Below are positions 9,699 through 17,273 of a DNA stretch of 64,000 nt, one piece after another. The notes beneath the pieces are model-generated. The model did no database searches. It was not told the DNA's origin and saw nothing but the letters and a program-made list of their open reading frames with translations. Position numbers and translations under genes: made by a program. Position 1 is the first letter of the stretch. Every line of letters starts with the position of its first letter. The DNA is from Pedobacter sandarakinus (GTDB taxonomy: Bacteria > Bacteroidota > Bacteroidia > Sphingobacteriales > Sphingobacteriaceae): NCBI RefSeq assembly GCF_026240095.1, contig NZ_JAPIVG010000001.1:930001-994000 (forward strand). The letters run 5' to 3'.

Positions 9699-11196
9699 TG
9701 TTGTTATTTCGGCGATTATTGTTCTTTCTCCGGTTGTTTCTATTTTTATTTTTGCTTTGCTCTGGCCTCAAATTATCTGAAGCAAGACCATCCGTTGTAC
9801 CTGCAGGCTTTTCTGTTGGCTGCTGTGGCTTCGGCCCATTATTTTGAGGTTTTGGCTGCTGCTGCTTCTGAGCAGATTGTTGTGATCTCGGCCCGGCTTG
9901 CTGTGCCCTATTGCTATTGCTTTGACCCTTTGAATTCGCCTGCTGAGGTTTTCCGCTTTGAGCCTGTTTGGCGCCCTGTTGAGGTTTGTTAGTATTAGAT
10001 GGGCTGTTTTTTTCCCCTTGTGGAACGCGCTCCCTTCTATTTTGATTATTTCCTCTATTTTTTTGGTTTCTATTTTGATTATTCTTGCCCCTAGAACGTT
10101 CGTCCAAGCGAGTCAAACTATCTTGTCCCACTACATTTTCGTAATCGAAAGATTTTTCGATCACCGCAGGAGCAGCGATTTGAACCGCCTCTTCTTTCAG
10201 GTTCGGCGCTTTCTTACCTGCTTTATTCATAGCCATGATTTCTTTCACCCGGGTTGCTTTAACCGGAATCCAGTTTTCATCACCTTGGTAACTAAACCAC
10301 ATTATTTTTTTAAAGATATCGGTTTTTTGATGACGGGCATATCCAGCTTCCGTATCTAAATTTTCAATACGATCAGGAATATCTTTTAAAGCATCGAGAT
10401 AAGTATCAAGCTCGTAATTTAAACAACATTTAAGCTTACCACATTGGCCAGCTAGCTTTAAGGTGTTTAAAGATAGATTTTGATAACGAGCAGCAGCCGT
10501 AGATACTGTTTTAAAGTTGGTTAACCAGGTAGAGCAGCATAGCTCACGCCCGCAAGAACCAATTCCCCCTAATCTCCCAGCTTCCTGGCGCATACCAATT
10601 TGACGCATTTCGATTCGGATTCGGAAACTTTCGGCCATCTTTTTGATTAACTCTCGAAAATCTACGCGACCATCAGCAGTATAAAAAAAAGTAGCTTTAG
10701 TTTTATCTGCCTGATAATCTACATCGCTAATCTTCATCGATAAACGAAGGTCAAGTGCAAGTTTTCGGGCTTTATGCATGGTTTCCCATTCCATATCCTT
10801 GGCTGCATTCCATTTTTCTACGTCGGCCTCTGTTGCCTTACGATAAATTTTCTTGGTAACCTGATCGACTGTTGTTTTGCGTCTTTTCATTTGTATGCGC
10901 ACCAGTTCGCCAGTAAGCGATACATGCCCTACATCGAAGCCTCCTGTTGGGCCTTCTACAGCAACCAACTCGCCAATTTCCAAATAAATATTATCGCTAT
11001 TTAAGAAAAACTCTTTTCGCGAGCCCTTAAATTTAATTTCTGTAACCTGAAAAGGCTTATAATTTGAAGGCATATCTAAATTAGATAGCCAGTCGTGTAC
11101 TTCCATGGTTTGGCACCCAGTGGTACCACATGAGCCATTACTTTTGCATCCATTAGGGGTGCAACCACCACCTGTTGAACAACTTCCACATCCCAT
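9664..11196 (-). CDS. ricT: RicT (YaaT/PSP1 domain) iron-sulfur regulatory protein with long N/Q-rich tail
   Basis: The 510-aa protein has a PSP1 core with cysteine motifs CGRELCC (C215, C220, C221) and QCGKLKCCLNYE (C252, C257, C258). In Bacillus, RicT works with RicA and RicF as an Fe-S complex affecting RNase Y-dependent RNA maturation. No RicA/RicF gene is visible here. Two additions stand out. The N-terminus is Cys-rich (C3, C6, C12, C17, C23, C28), and residues from about 370 to 510 form a low-complexity tail of N, Q, K, R and P. It starts 2 nt after the holB stop codon and overlaps gldH, so the three genes should be co-transcribed and perhaps translationally coupled. Confidence 0.88.
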   Translation of the reverse strand: MGCGSCSTGGGCTPNGCKSNGSCGTTGCQTMEVHDWLSNLDMPSNYKPFQVTEIKFKGSRKEFFLNSDNIYLEIGELVAVEGPTGGFDVGHVSLTGELVRIQMKRRKTTVDQVTKKIYRKATEADVEKWNAAKDMEWETMHKARKLALDLRLSMKISDVDYQADKTKATFFYTADGRVDFRELIKKMAESFRIRIEMRQIGMRQEAGRLGGIGSCGRELCCSTWLTNFKTVSTAAARYQNLSLNTLKLAGQCGKLKCCLNYELDTYLDALKDIPDRIENLDTEAGYARHQKTDIFKKIMWFSYQGDENWIPVKATRVKEIMAMNKAGKKAPNLKEEAVQIAAPAVIEKSFDYENVVGQDSLTRLDERSRGKNNQNRNQKNRGNNQNRRERVPQGEKNSPSNTNKPQQGAKQAQSGKPQQANSKGQSNSNRAQQAGPRSQQSAQKQQQPKPQNNGPKPQQPTEKPAGTTDGLASDNLRPEQSKNKNRNNRRKNNNRRNNNNGSENKPTSES

Positions 11197-11198
11197 AA

Positions 11199-12347
11199 CT
11201 AATTGTATATATATTGAGTCCCCGTAGGGAGCGTTTTAAACTTGATAATTTTTACCAATTGTAAAGATACATCTAAAAACAGAATTTTCGGGTTTGCATT
11301 CCTTTCAATGTGGTAATGTGCCTTTTCCAATTCGGCAATTATAGCCTCTGCCATAGGAAGTGTTAGCACATGTGTACTTAGTTTTTTTGCCGTTTCTAAG
11401 GTTAAGGGAGGCAATTTTACCATTTCTTCGGCACCACTAAGAATTAGGCAACATTCGCGTAAATAATTTACACCGTACTTTAAAAAGTTTTTTTGGTTTT
11501 CTCTTCCCCATTTGGCGGCGTCATCAGTAAAATCGATTAAATCGGGTACTTTATTGCCAAAACCCATGCGCAGCCAAGCGGTAAACGTACCTGAACTATC
11601 AGCTTGCGTATCTGCAGCAAGTGCTTTAGCTTCAATTAAGTTTCCATCGGCCAAGAAAGCATAATCTACAGCCTGGTGTGTGGTTAAACCATTGCGGCTA
11701 ACCAGGTAATTTGAAACTTCATCACCAGATAATTTCGGAATTTTAATAATCTGGGTACGGGAAAGGATAGTTGTTAAAATTTGATCCTGGCTTTGTGCAA
11801 TTAAAATGAATAATGTATTTGCAGGTGGTTCTTCAATTAACTTCAGTAATGCATTACCAGATTTATCGAGGTACTCTGGCAGCCACATAATTAAAACTTT
11901 GGTATCGGCTTCAAATGCTTTATAGCTTAGTTTCTTAATAATATCGTGGCATTCTGCAATTGGAATATTCGCTTGTTTGTTTGCGGCTTCCAGTTTCGAG
12001 CGCCAAATATCCATGTCAAAATATGGATCTTGCAATACCATATTGCGCCATTCATCAAGCACATCTGTAGCAACTTTTGTACTCGCAGAAGCGAAAAAAG
12101 GGTATGAGAAATGTAAATCGGGATGGATGAGACGTTCATATTTTCTGCAACTGGCACATTGCCCGCAGCTATCGCTATCGAGCTTATCTAAGCAGTTAAC
12201 ATACTGCGCATATGCAATTGCCAGCGGTAATGCTCCAGATCCGGCAGGAGACAAGAACAACTGCGCATGGCTTACCCGGTTTTCTTTAACCGTTTGCACC
12301 AATTGTTGCTTAACTCTGCCTTGCCCTGTTATTTCTTTAAATTGCAT
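11199..12347 (-). CDS. holB: DNA polymerase III subunit delta' (clamp-loader AAA+ protein)
   Basis: The product is 382 aa from the ATG at 12347. A longer reading frame begins at 12383, but MQFKEITGQ is the usual start of this family. The AAA+ fold has a zinc module CGQCASCRKYERLIHPD. The nucleotide-binding loop is degenerate, with PAGSGALPLA in place of GxxGxGKT, as expected for a delta' subunit that does not hydrolyse ATP. Further motifs are IIKKLSYKAFEADTKVLIMW and ALLKLIEEPP. It helps load the sliding clamp during replication. It is the first gene of holB-ricT-gldH. Confidence 0.9.
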   Translation of the reverse strand: MQFKEITGQGRVKQQLVQTVKENRVSHAQLFLSPAGSGALPLAIAYAQYVNCLDKLDSDSCGQCASCRKYERLIHPDLHFSYPFFASASTKVATDVLDEWRNMVLQDPYFDMDIWRSKLEAANKQANIPIAECHDIIKKLSYKAFEADTKVLIMWLPEYLDKSGNALLKLIEEPPANTLFILIAQSQDQILTTILSRTQIIKIPKLSGDEVSNYLVSRNGLTTHQAVDYAFLADGNLIEAKALAADTQADSSGTFTAWLRMGFGNKVPDLIDFTDDAAKWGRENQKNFLKYGVNYLRECCLILSGAEEMVKLPPLTLETAKKLSTHVLTLPMAEAIIAELEKAHYHIERNANPKILFLDVSLQLVKIIKFKTLPTGTQYIYN

Positions 12348-12466
12348 TTGGTGCAAAATAAGAAATAGATATGAGAATAGCACATTTGGCTATGCGAAGT
12401 TTAGCAGAGGAATACATTTTTAAACTTAGAAGACAATGCTGTTATTGAATTGGCCGAGGTTAATTA

Positions 12467-12496
12467 GCCGCACCCGCTATGGAATTAGGGTGCGGC
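12467..12496 (-). terminator. Strong hairpin downstream of the outer-membrane protein gene
   Basis: GCCGCACCC (12467-12475) pairs perfectly with GGGTGCGGC (12488-12496), with AT-rich flanks that extend the pairing. It follows the stop codon of the 12505-13101 gene and lies upstream of holB. The T-run is short, so efficiency is uncertain. Confidence 0.65.
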
Positions 12497-12504
12497 CAAT
12501 TAAT

Positions 12505-13101
12505 TTAAAATCTATATCCAATACCAATATTAGCACGTATACCTGCCCATGGCTCCTTTAGATCTACAACAGCACCATTCGCATTAACGGTAGTGGTAAT
12601 GGTTCCTACTGGCAAATCTATCCCCGCTAACTCATCTCTCAAGGCTTGTTGCTCATTAGCATCTAAGTTTTTAGTGCCTTTTAAATTTCCATTTGAAAAT
12701 CCATATTGTGGCCCAAAGATCGACCAATCTAAATATACCTTTTTAGCAACAGCCCATTGCGCACCAAATAGCACACCAGCGGTGAAGGTATTAAGCTTGC
12801 CACTTAGGGGGATTATTTCTGCCACGTTGTTTGAAGTAAATTCATAATTAATAGAAGCATTGTAGTTTGCATACCTTAAGAAAGGTGCGATATAAAAACC
12901 GTTAAAAACACCTTTACCTAAGTAGAATTTTATTTCTGGTGTGATGGCAATATTACCCATTTCTAAACTTCCGAGCTGATCATCGATACTATCGAATGAA
13001 GAGCTAAAGGGTAATGAGCCTTTAGGCATAACCCGTAGACCCAAGCCAACGCTTGTTTTTCCCCAAACTGCTCTTTCATACTGCACATTTATTGTCTTCA
13101 T
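12505..13101 (-). CDS. Outer-membrane beta-barrel-like protein, N-terminus probably frameshifted
   Basis: The uninterrupted frame from the first ATG encodes 198 aa with alternating strands (NVQYERAVWGKTSVGLGLRV, FYIAPFLRYANYN, GVLFGAQWAV) and a terminal GIGYRF, typical of small exported beta-barrels (DUF3575-like; family assignment tentative). The frame stays open upstream of that ATG and reads LAQTKNTAPGSDAEKNLVKI, which looks like the mature N-terminus just after a signal-peptidase site. No start codon with a signal peptide exists in this frame. A signal peptide lies in another frame (13102-13241). The gene may be broken, or the assembly may lack one base. Confidence 0.6.
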   Translation of the reverse strand: MKTINVQYERAVWGKTSVGLGLRVMPKGSLPFSSSFDSIDDQLGSLEMGNIAITPEIKFYLGKGVFNGFYIAPFLRYANYNASINYEFTSNNVAEIIPLSGKLNTFTAGVLFGAQWAVAKKVYLDWSIFGPQYGFSNGNLKGTKNLDANEQQALRDELAGIDLPVGTITTTVNANGAVVDLKEPWAGIRANIGIGYRF

Positions 13102-13241
13102 AAAAAGAGATGGGAGATTTATTTTAACAAGGTTCTTTTCGGCGTCTGAACCTGGTGCTGTGTTCTTAGTTTGAGCTAAATATTCTGTAGTGAGAAAAGA
13201 CCAACTAGAGCGGTCGCAATTAAGATTTTTGAAAATTTCAT
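13102..13241 (-). pseudogene. Out-of-frame signal-peptide segment of the 12505-13101 gene
   Basis: From an ATG at 13241 the minus strand reads MKFSKILIATALVGLFSLQN and then meets a stop codon after 21 residues. The first 17 residues form a good signal peptide. The frame shifted by two then reads YLAQTKNTAPGSDAEKN and continues into the barrel protein. Restoring one base between about 13168 and 13195 would join the two parts into a normal exported protein. The interruption is seen directly. Whether it is a real mutation or a sequencing error cannot be decided here. Confidence 0.6.
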
Positions 13242-13408
13242 GTCATTTAATTTAGTTTAAAACCTTGAAACAAATTCAAGACCCTAAATTACGCGACTCA
13301 TTATCAGCTCATTAAATTAATCAATGTCACCATCTACGTAGCGTTTATTCCCCTGGTGTATAACATATTTCTCAAAATCAGGGCTATAGTGATAAAATCA
13401 AAAAACCT

Positions 13409-13416
13409 TACCTTTG
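13409..13416 (+). promoter_or_regulatory. -7 promoter element of ruvX
   Basis: TACCTTTG is a perfect TAnnTTTG match. No clear TTTG lies at the -33 position. The motif covers the alternative TTG start at 13414 and ends 15 nt before the ATG at 13432. This supports the ATG as the true start and implies a very short leader. Confidence 0.55.
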
Positions 13417-13431
13417 GAGCTTTTAATTTCT

Positions 13432-13848
13432 ATGGCTCGAATTTTAGCTTTTGATTATGGCACAAAACGTATCGGTATTGCGGTAACAGATCCATTGCAA
13501 ATCATTGCAACTGGATTAACAACGGTGCACCCAAAAGATGCAATCGAATATATCACAAAATACCTTGGTACAGAAGCTGTTGAGGCATTTGTTCTCGGCG
13601 ACCCCAAACAAATGGATGGGTCTCCATCGGAAAATAAGCAGCATGTAAAAGGATTTTCTACCCTACTAAAAAAGGCTTTTCCTACTGTGCCACAACACTG
13701 GGTAGATGAACGCTTTACCTCCAAGATAGCTCAGCAAGCCATTATGCAAAGCGGATTAAAAAAAATGGATAGGAGAGATAAAGACCGTGTCGACACCATT
13801 GCAGCCACTATTATTTTACAATATTTCATGGAAACCAACCGTTTATAA
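13432..13848 (+). CDS. ruvX: Putative pre-16S rRNA nuclease / Holliday junction resolvase-like protein RuvX (YqgF)
   Basis: The 138-aa protein has the RNase H-like fold signature FDYGTKRIGIAVTD at 6-19, an FVLGDPKQMDGSPSE segment, DERFTS and a final DRVDTIAATIILQYF. Conserved acidic residues in these motifs form the expected metal site. Family members process the 5' end of 16S rRNA and were first proposed as resolvases. The ATG start at 13432 is preferred over a TTG at 13414 because the latter lies inside the -7 promoter motif. The next gene begins 9 nt after its stop codon. Confidence 0.9.
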   Translation: MARILAFDYGTKRIGIAVTDPLQIIATGLTTVHPKDAIEYITKYLGTEAVEAFVLGDPKQMDGSPSENKQHVKGFSTLLKKAFPTVPQHWVDERFTSKIAQQAIMQSGLKKMDRRDKDRVDTIAATIILQYFMETNRL

Positions 13849-13857
13849 ACCCAACAC

Positions 13858-14493
13858 ATGAGCCTGATAAACGACGATTTGCAACTTTTACTGCTTAACT
13901 ACTGTGAGCCAGAGAGCGAACTGCTACAACATGTAGATCGAGAAACGAATCTTAAGGTGCTCATGCCCAGAATGATTTCTGGACACTACCAGGGTCGTGT
14001 GCTTAGCATGCTTAGTAAAATGATCGCCCCCAGGCGAATCCTGGAAATTGGGACATTTACCGGTTATGCAACTTTATGTTTAGCTGAAGGTTTAACAGCA
14101 GATGGTTTGCTTTACACTTTAGATATTAATGTAGAGCTAGAGGATATGGTGAGAAATCATTTCTCTAAATCTAAATTCGATCCCCAAATTAAATACATCC
14201 TCGGTGACGCTACGAAAACAGTTAATGAGTTAGATGAAATATTCGATATTGTATTTATTGATGCCGATAAAAAAAACAATGGCACCTATTACGATTTAAT
14301 TTTCGACCGCGTGCGGCCAGGCGGAATTATCATTGTAGATAATGTACTTTGGAGTGGAAAAGTGCTGCACGAAAAACAAGATAAAGACACCAAGAATATT
14401 AGTGGCTTCAACGATAAGATAGCAAACGACCAGCGAGTGGAAAAATTAATACTTCCTGTTAGAGATGGTTTGTTCATCATCAGAAAAAAATAA
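13858..14493 (+). CDS. Class I SAM-dependent O-methyltransferase (YrrM/TrmR-like)
   Basis: The 211-aa protein has the SAM-binding motif LEIGTFTGYATLCLAEGL at about residue 62, LDIN (acidic residue of motif II), FDIVFIDADKKN and GGIIIVDNVLWSG. This is the arrangement of the caffeoyl-CoA/catechol O-methyltransferase superfamily. In Bacillus the similar TrmR methylates 5-hydroxyuridine in tRNA, a plausible but unproven role here. It lies 9 nt downstream of ruvX and 28 nt upstream of a glucosaminidase gene, probably in one operon. Confidence 0.85.
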   Translation: MSLINDDLQLLLLNYCEPESELLQHVDRETNLKVLMPRMISGHYQGRVLSMLSKMIAPRRILEIGTFTGYATLCLAEGLTADGLLYTLDINVELEDMVRNHFSKSKFDPQIKYILGDATKTVNELDEIFDIVFIDADKKNNGTYYDLIFDRVRPGGIIIVDNVLWSGKVLHEKQDKDTKNISGFNDKIANDQRVEKLILPVRDGLFIIRKK

Positions 14494-14521
14494 CCGCCAG
14501 CTATTAACCTAACTTAAAGGG

Positions 14522-15190
14522 ATGAAATTAGTAACGTTATGTCTGTTAGTTTTTAGTGTCGCTTTTGCGAAAGCACAGGCTACAAACGAATACATTGAAA
14601 CGCATTTAGCGTACGCTCAAGAACTAATGCACGAACATAAGATACCTGCCAGCATTATCTTAGCAGTGGCAATTCATGAATCTGCTGCTGGCAACAGCAA
14701 TATTGCGCAACACTTCAACAATCATTTCGGGGTTAAAGGCCCAAACAACTCTACGATGCGTTCCGCGTACCGAAATTATGAATCTGTAGAGGAATCTTAT
14801 CATCACTTTGTGGAAATAATGGAATCCAGAGCTCCGTTTAACGCACTTTTTGAAAAATACGATCAATACGATTACAAAGGCTGGGCTAGGGGAATTCAAC
14901 GTTCCGGATATGCCAGCAGTCGCACCTGGGCTTATCAAATTATTGCCTTAGTAAAAAAGTATGCCCTTTACCAATATGATGAAAGACCAGACGATTATAT
15001 AGAGCCGGTTTATGCCCCACCTGTTTATCGGCGTAAAAAAACAGCGAAGACTGTTACAAAATATACGGTAAGGCCTGGCGATAACTTAAGTGTTATTGCG
15101 AAAAAGAAGGGTGTTACCATAAAATCTATCATGCAAAAAAACGGATTAAAATCCTCAAAACTGAAACCGGGTCAGAAAATTAAACTGTAA
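14522..15190 (+). CDS. Exported glucosaminidase-domain protein with C-terminal LysM
   Basis: The 222-aa protein has a signal peptide (1-18, AFAKAQ), a GH73-like N-acetylglucosaminidase domain (about 25-150) with a catalytic Glu candidate in IHESAAGNSNIAQHFNNHFG, and a C-terminal LysM repeat (about 178-222; YTVRPGDNLSVIAKKKGV). The predicted activity is cleavage of peptidoglycan glycan strands in the periplasm. The next gene encodes a paralogue with the same architecture. Confidence 0.87.
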   Translation: MKLVTLCLLVFSVAFAKAQATNEYIETHLAYAQELMHEHKIPASIILAVAIHESAAGNSNIAQHFNNHFGVKGPNNSTMRSAYRNYESVEESYHHFVEIMESRAPFNALFEKYDQYDYKGWARGIQRSGYASSRTWAYQIIALVKKYALYQYDERPDDYIEPVYAPPVYRRKKTAKTVTKYTVRPGDNLSVIAKKKGVTIKSIMQKNGLKSSKLKPGQKIKL

Positions 15191-15220
15191 TTTACGCCTA
15201 TAAATATTCCAGCAATACCA

Positions 15221-16057
15221 ATGAAATTTAATTTATCATATTTAGCCTTAGTTGTTATTTTTTTAAGCTCTTGTGGCACTAGAAAATACACGCAAAATAA
15301 TAAGCAAATAGAAAAAGCTGCTAACAAAGCCAACAACAATAGTTACAAAAGCTACAATACGCTAAGTTATATCGAAGAGTTTAAAGGCGTTGCTATAGCA
15401 GAAATGAATTCGGATGGTATTCCTGCTAGCATTACCCTTGCGCAGGGCATTTTAGAATCGGGTAGTGGAAACAGCGACCTGGCCAAGTATGCGAACAACC
15501 ACTTTGGTATTAAATGTACATCAGACTGGAAGGGCAAAAATTACTTTCGGGATGACGATCAGAAAAACGATTGCTTCAGGGTATATCAGGATGCTAAAGA
15601 GTCTTTCAGAGACCATTCTGAGTTTTTAAAACGCAAACGATACAGCTTTTTGTTTCAATTGGATAAAAACGACTATAAGAGCTGGGCACAAGGGTTAAAA
15701 ACGGCTGGTTACGCCACTAATCCTAAATATCCAGATTTAATTATTGGAGTGATTGAGAAATACCAGCTTTATCAATATGATCAGCCTGAGAGCGAAAAAC
15801 AAAAAATTGCTCGTGAAGACCGGGTTTTCACACAAATAAATCAGAACATCCCAAAAGAAAAAGAAAAATTTTCTCCTGTTGATACACCGCCGCCAGGGGC
15901 TAAACCTATTGTAGCCGATGGCACATATACCGTTGTTAAAGGAGATACTTTATATAACATTGCAAAACGCTTCAATTTAACCGTTGATGAGCTCAAAATG
16001 CTGAACCAGTTAACCGCAGATGCAATTAAATTAGGCCAGGTGCTTAAGGTTAAATAA
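15221..16057 (+). CDS. Glucosaminidase-domain lipoprotein with C-terminal LysM
   Basis: The 278-aa protein has a lipobox FLSSC (Cys18), so it should be membrane-anchored, unlike the secreted paralogue upstream. The GH73-like domain (about 50-190) contains LAQGILESGSGNSDLAKYAN with the catalytic Glu candidate and NHFGIKC. A proline-rich linker leads to a LysM repeat (about 233-278; YTVVKGDTLYNIAKRFNL). It lies 30 nt after its paralogue, consistent with a tandem duplication followed by divergence in anchoring. Confidence 0.87.
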   Translation: MKFNLSYLALVVIFLSSCGTRKYTQNNKQIEKAANKANNNSYKSYNTLSYIEEFKGVAIAEMNSDGIPASITLAQGILESGSGNSDLAKYANNHFGIKCTSDWKGKNYFRDDDQKNDCFRVYQDAKESFRDHSEFLKRKRYSFLFQLDKNDYKSWAQGLKTAGYATNPKYPDLIIGVIEKYQLYQYDQPESEKQKIAREDRVFTQINQNIPKEKEKFSPVDTPPPGAKPIVADGTYTVVKGDTLYNIAKRFNLTVDELKMLNQLTADAIKLGQVLKVK

Positions 16058-16090
16058 TGTTAACATCAACACTTAGCGGTAGGATATTTG

Positions 16091-16098
16091 TAGTTTTG
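16091..16098 (+). promoter_or_regulatory. -7 promoter element immediately before the 16106 gene
   Basis: TAGTTTTG is a perfect TAnnTTTG match ending 7 nt before the ATG at 16106. The transcript would begin at or almost at the start codon. A clear -33 box is not seen. Confidence 0.4.
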
Positions 16099-16105
16099 TA
16101 GATAG

Positions 16106-16861
16106 ATGAAACTTTTTGCGGCCTTCTTCTTTCCTTTTTGCTTCATAACGATGCTCGCTTCTGCTCAAACAAAACCTGTGCAGGGCATTGTAATTGATAG
16201 AGAAACTAAGCAAAGATTGGCGAAGGTTTATATCTACAATTTGCGCACTGGCGACGGACTTTATAATAATACTAAAGGCGAGTTTAATACCATTGCTCTT
16301 GCGGGCGATACTCTTGTTGCTGCTCTATCTGGTTATGGTGTAGATACGATTGTATTTCGCGGTCAGTCTGCTGCTTATTTCCAGTTAAAATCTTTGGGCA
16401 TACGGCTTAGAGATGTCGTTATTCAACAAAAGCGGCTAACCCCGCAGCAGCAGTATGAGAAATCTGTTCAGGAATACCGCTATCAAACCATGAAGGGAAG
16501 TTCTAAGGATCTGCTAAACCTTGGCACTGGTGGTGTCGGTTTAGGAATAGACGCCATTTATAACCTACTTAGCCGACAAGGTAGAAATGCCCGCCATTTA
16601 CAGAAAATTCTCGAAAAAGACTATCGTGAGGATTTAATCGACTACCGTTTCAACGTCACGTTAGTGCAACAGGTTTTAAGTATTAAAGATGATGAGCTAA
16701 CGGATTTCATGCAGCAGTATCGCCCAACGTATCAGTTTGTGCTCGATGCAGACGATTATTCTTTCAATGTGTTCATTAAAAATGCCTATAAAAGCTACAG
16801 ACTTAACCCTAAGGCACTTCAACTGCCAAAACTTCCTAAGTTAACCATAGAAAAACTTTGA
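16106..16861 (+). CDS. Exported protein with carboxypeptidase regulatory-like domain, function unknown
   Basis: The 251-aa protein has a signal peptide (about 1-20, LASAQ) and a beta-sandwich of the CarboxypepD_reg-like type (22-110: VQGIVIDRETKQRLAKVYIY, TKGEFNTIALAGDTLVAALS). A mostly helical tail follows (YEKSVQEYRYQTMKG and later). The gene at 35981-36622 encodes a protein with the same layout, so the two are probably distant paralogues. Such proteins are common in Bacteroidota and none is well characterised. The stop codon overlaps the TTG start of the next gene. Confidence 0.8.
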   Translation: MKLFAAFFFPFCFITMLASAQTKPVQGIVIDRETKQRLAKVYIYNLRTGDGLYNNTKGEFNTIALAGDTLVAALSGYGVDTIVFRGQSAAYFQLKSLGIRLRDVVIQQKRLTPQQQYEKSVQEYRYQTMKGSSKDLLNLGTGGVGLGIDAIYNLLSRQGRNARHLQKILEKDYREDLIDYRFNVTLVQQVLSIKDDELTDFMQQYRPTYQFVLDADDYSFNVFIKNAYKSYRLNPKALQLPKLPKLTIEKL

Positions 16862-17181
16862 GGACGCCAATTTTAATCATAAAAAGTTTGCCTGTAACTG
16901 GGATGGCTATTTTTCCTTTTATCTTGCTAAAAGGTGAAATATTAAAAAAGGATTTGGTAATTATTAATCACGAAAAAATTCACCTCCGCCAGCAATTAGA
17001 ACTTCTCATTTTACCCTTCTACATTTTATACCTGGGAAATTACCTGTATAATTTAATTCGGTTTAAAAAGCATCATAGCGCATACCTCAACATTGTTTTT
17101 GAGCGAGAGGCTTATCATCATGAAGGCAACCTTAGGTATTTAAAGCAGGGCAATTGGTTTGGTTGGTATAAGTTTATTTAG
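16858..17181 (+). CDS. Small membrane-associated protein with HExxH motif, function unknown
   Basis: The 107-aa protein starts at a TTG that overlaps the preceding stop codon (TTGA), a coupling arrangement. It contains NHEKIHLRQQLELL at about 37-50, so H38-E39-x-x-H42 is a zinc-protease-like HExxH. A hydrophobic segment follows (LILPFYILYLGNYL, 49-62), then FEREAYHHEGN near residue 81. A Glu-Ala pair downstream of HExxH recalls the third ligand region of gluzincin-type peptidases, including BlaR1/M56, but the protein is far shorter. An ATG at 16903 is an alternative start. I do not assign a function. Confidence 0.68.
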   Translation: MRTPILIIKSLPVTGMAIFPFILLKGEILKKDLVIINHEKIHLRQQLELLILPFYILYLGNYLYNLIRFKKHHSAYLNIVFEREAYHHEGNLRYLKQGNWFGWYKFI

Positions 17182-17273
17182 CCTTCTACCCTTTGGATGA
17201 AATCGTCTAAAAACGCATAATCATTTCACTAAAACCTTTTTATGTATCAATATTTTCTTTTTCTTTGTAACCA

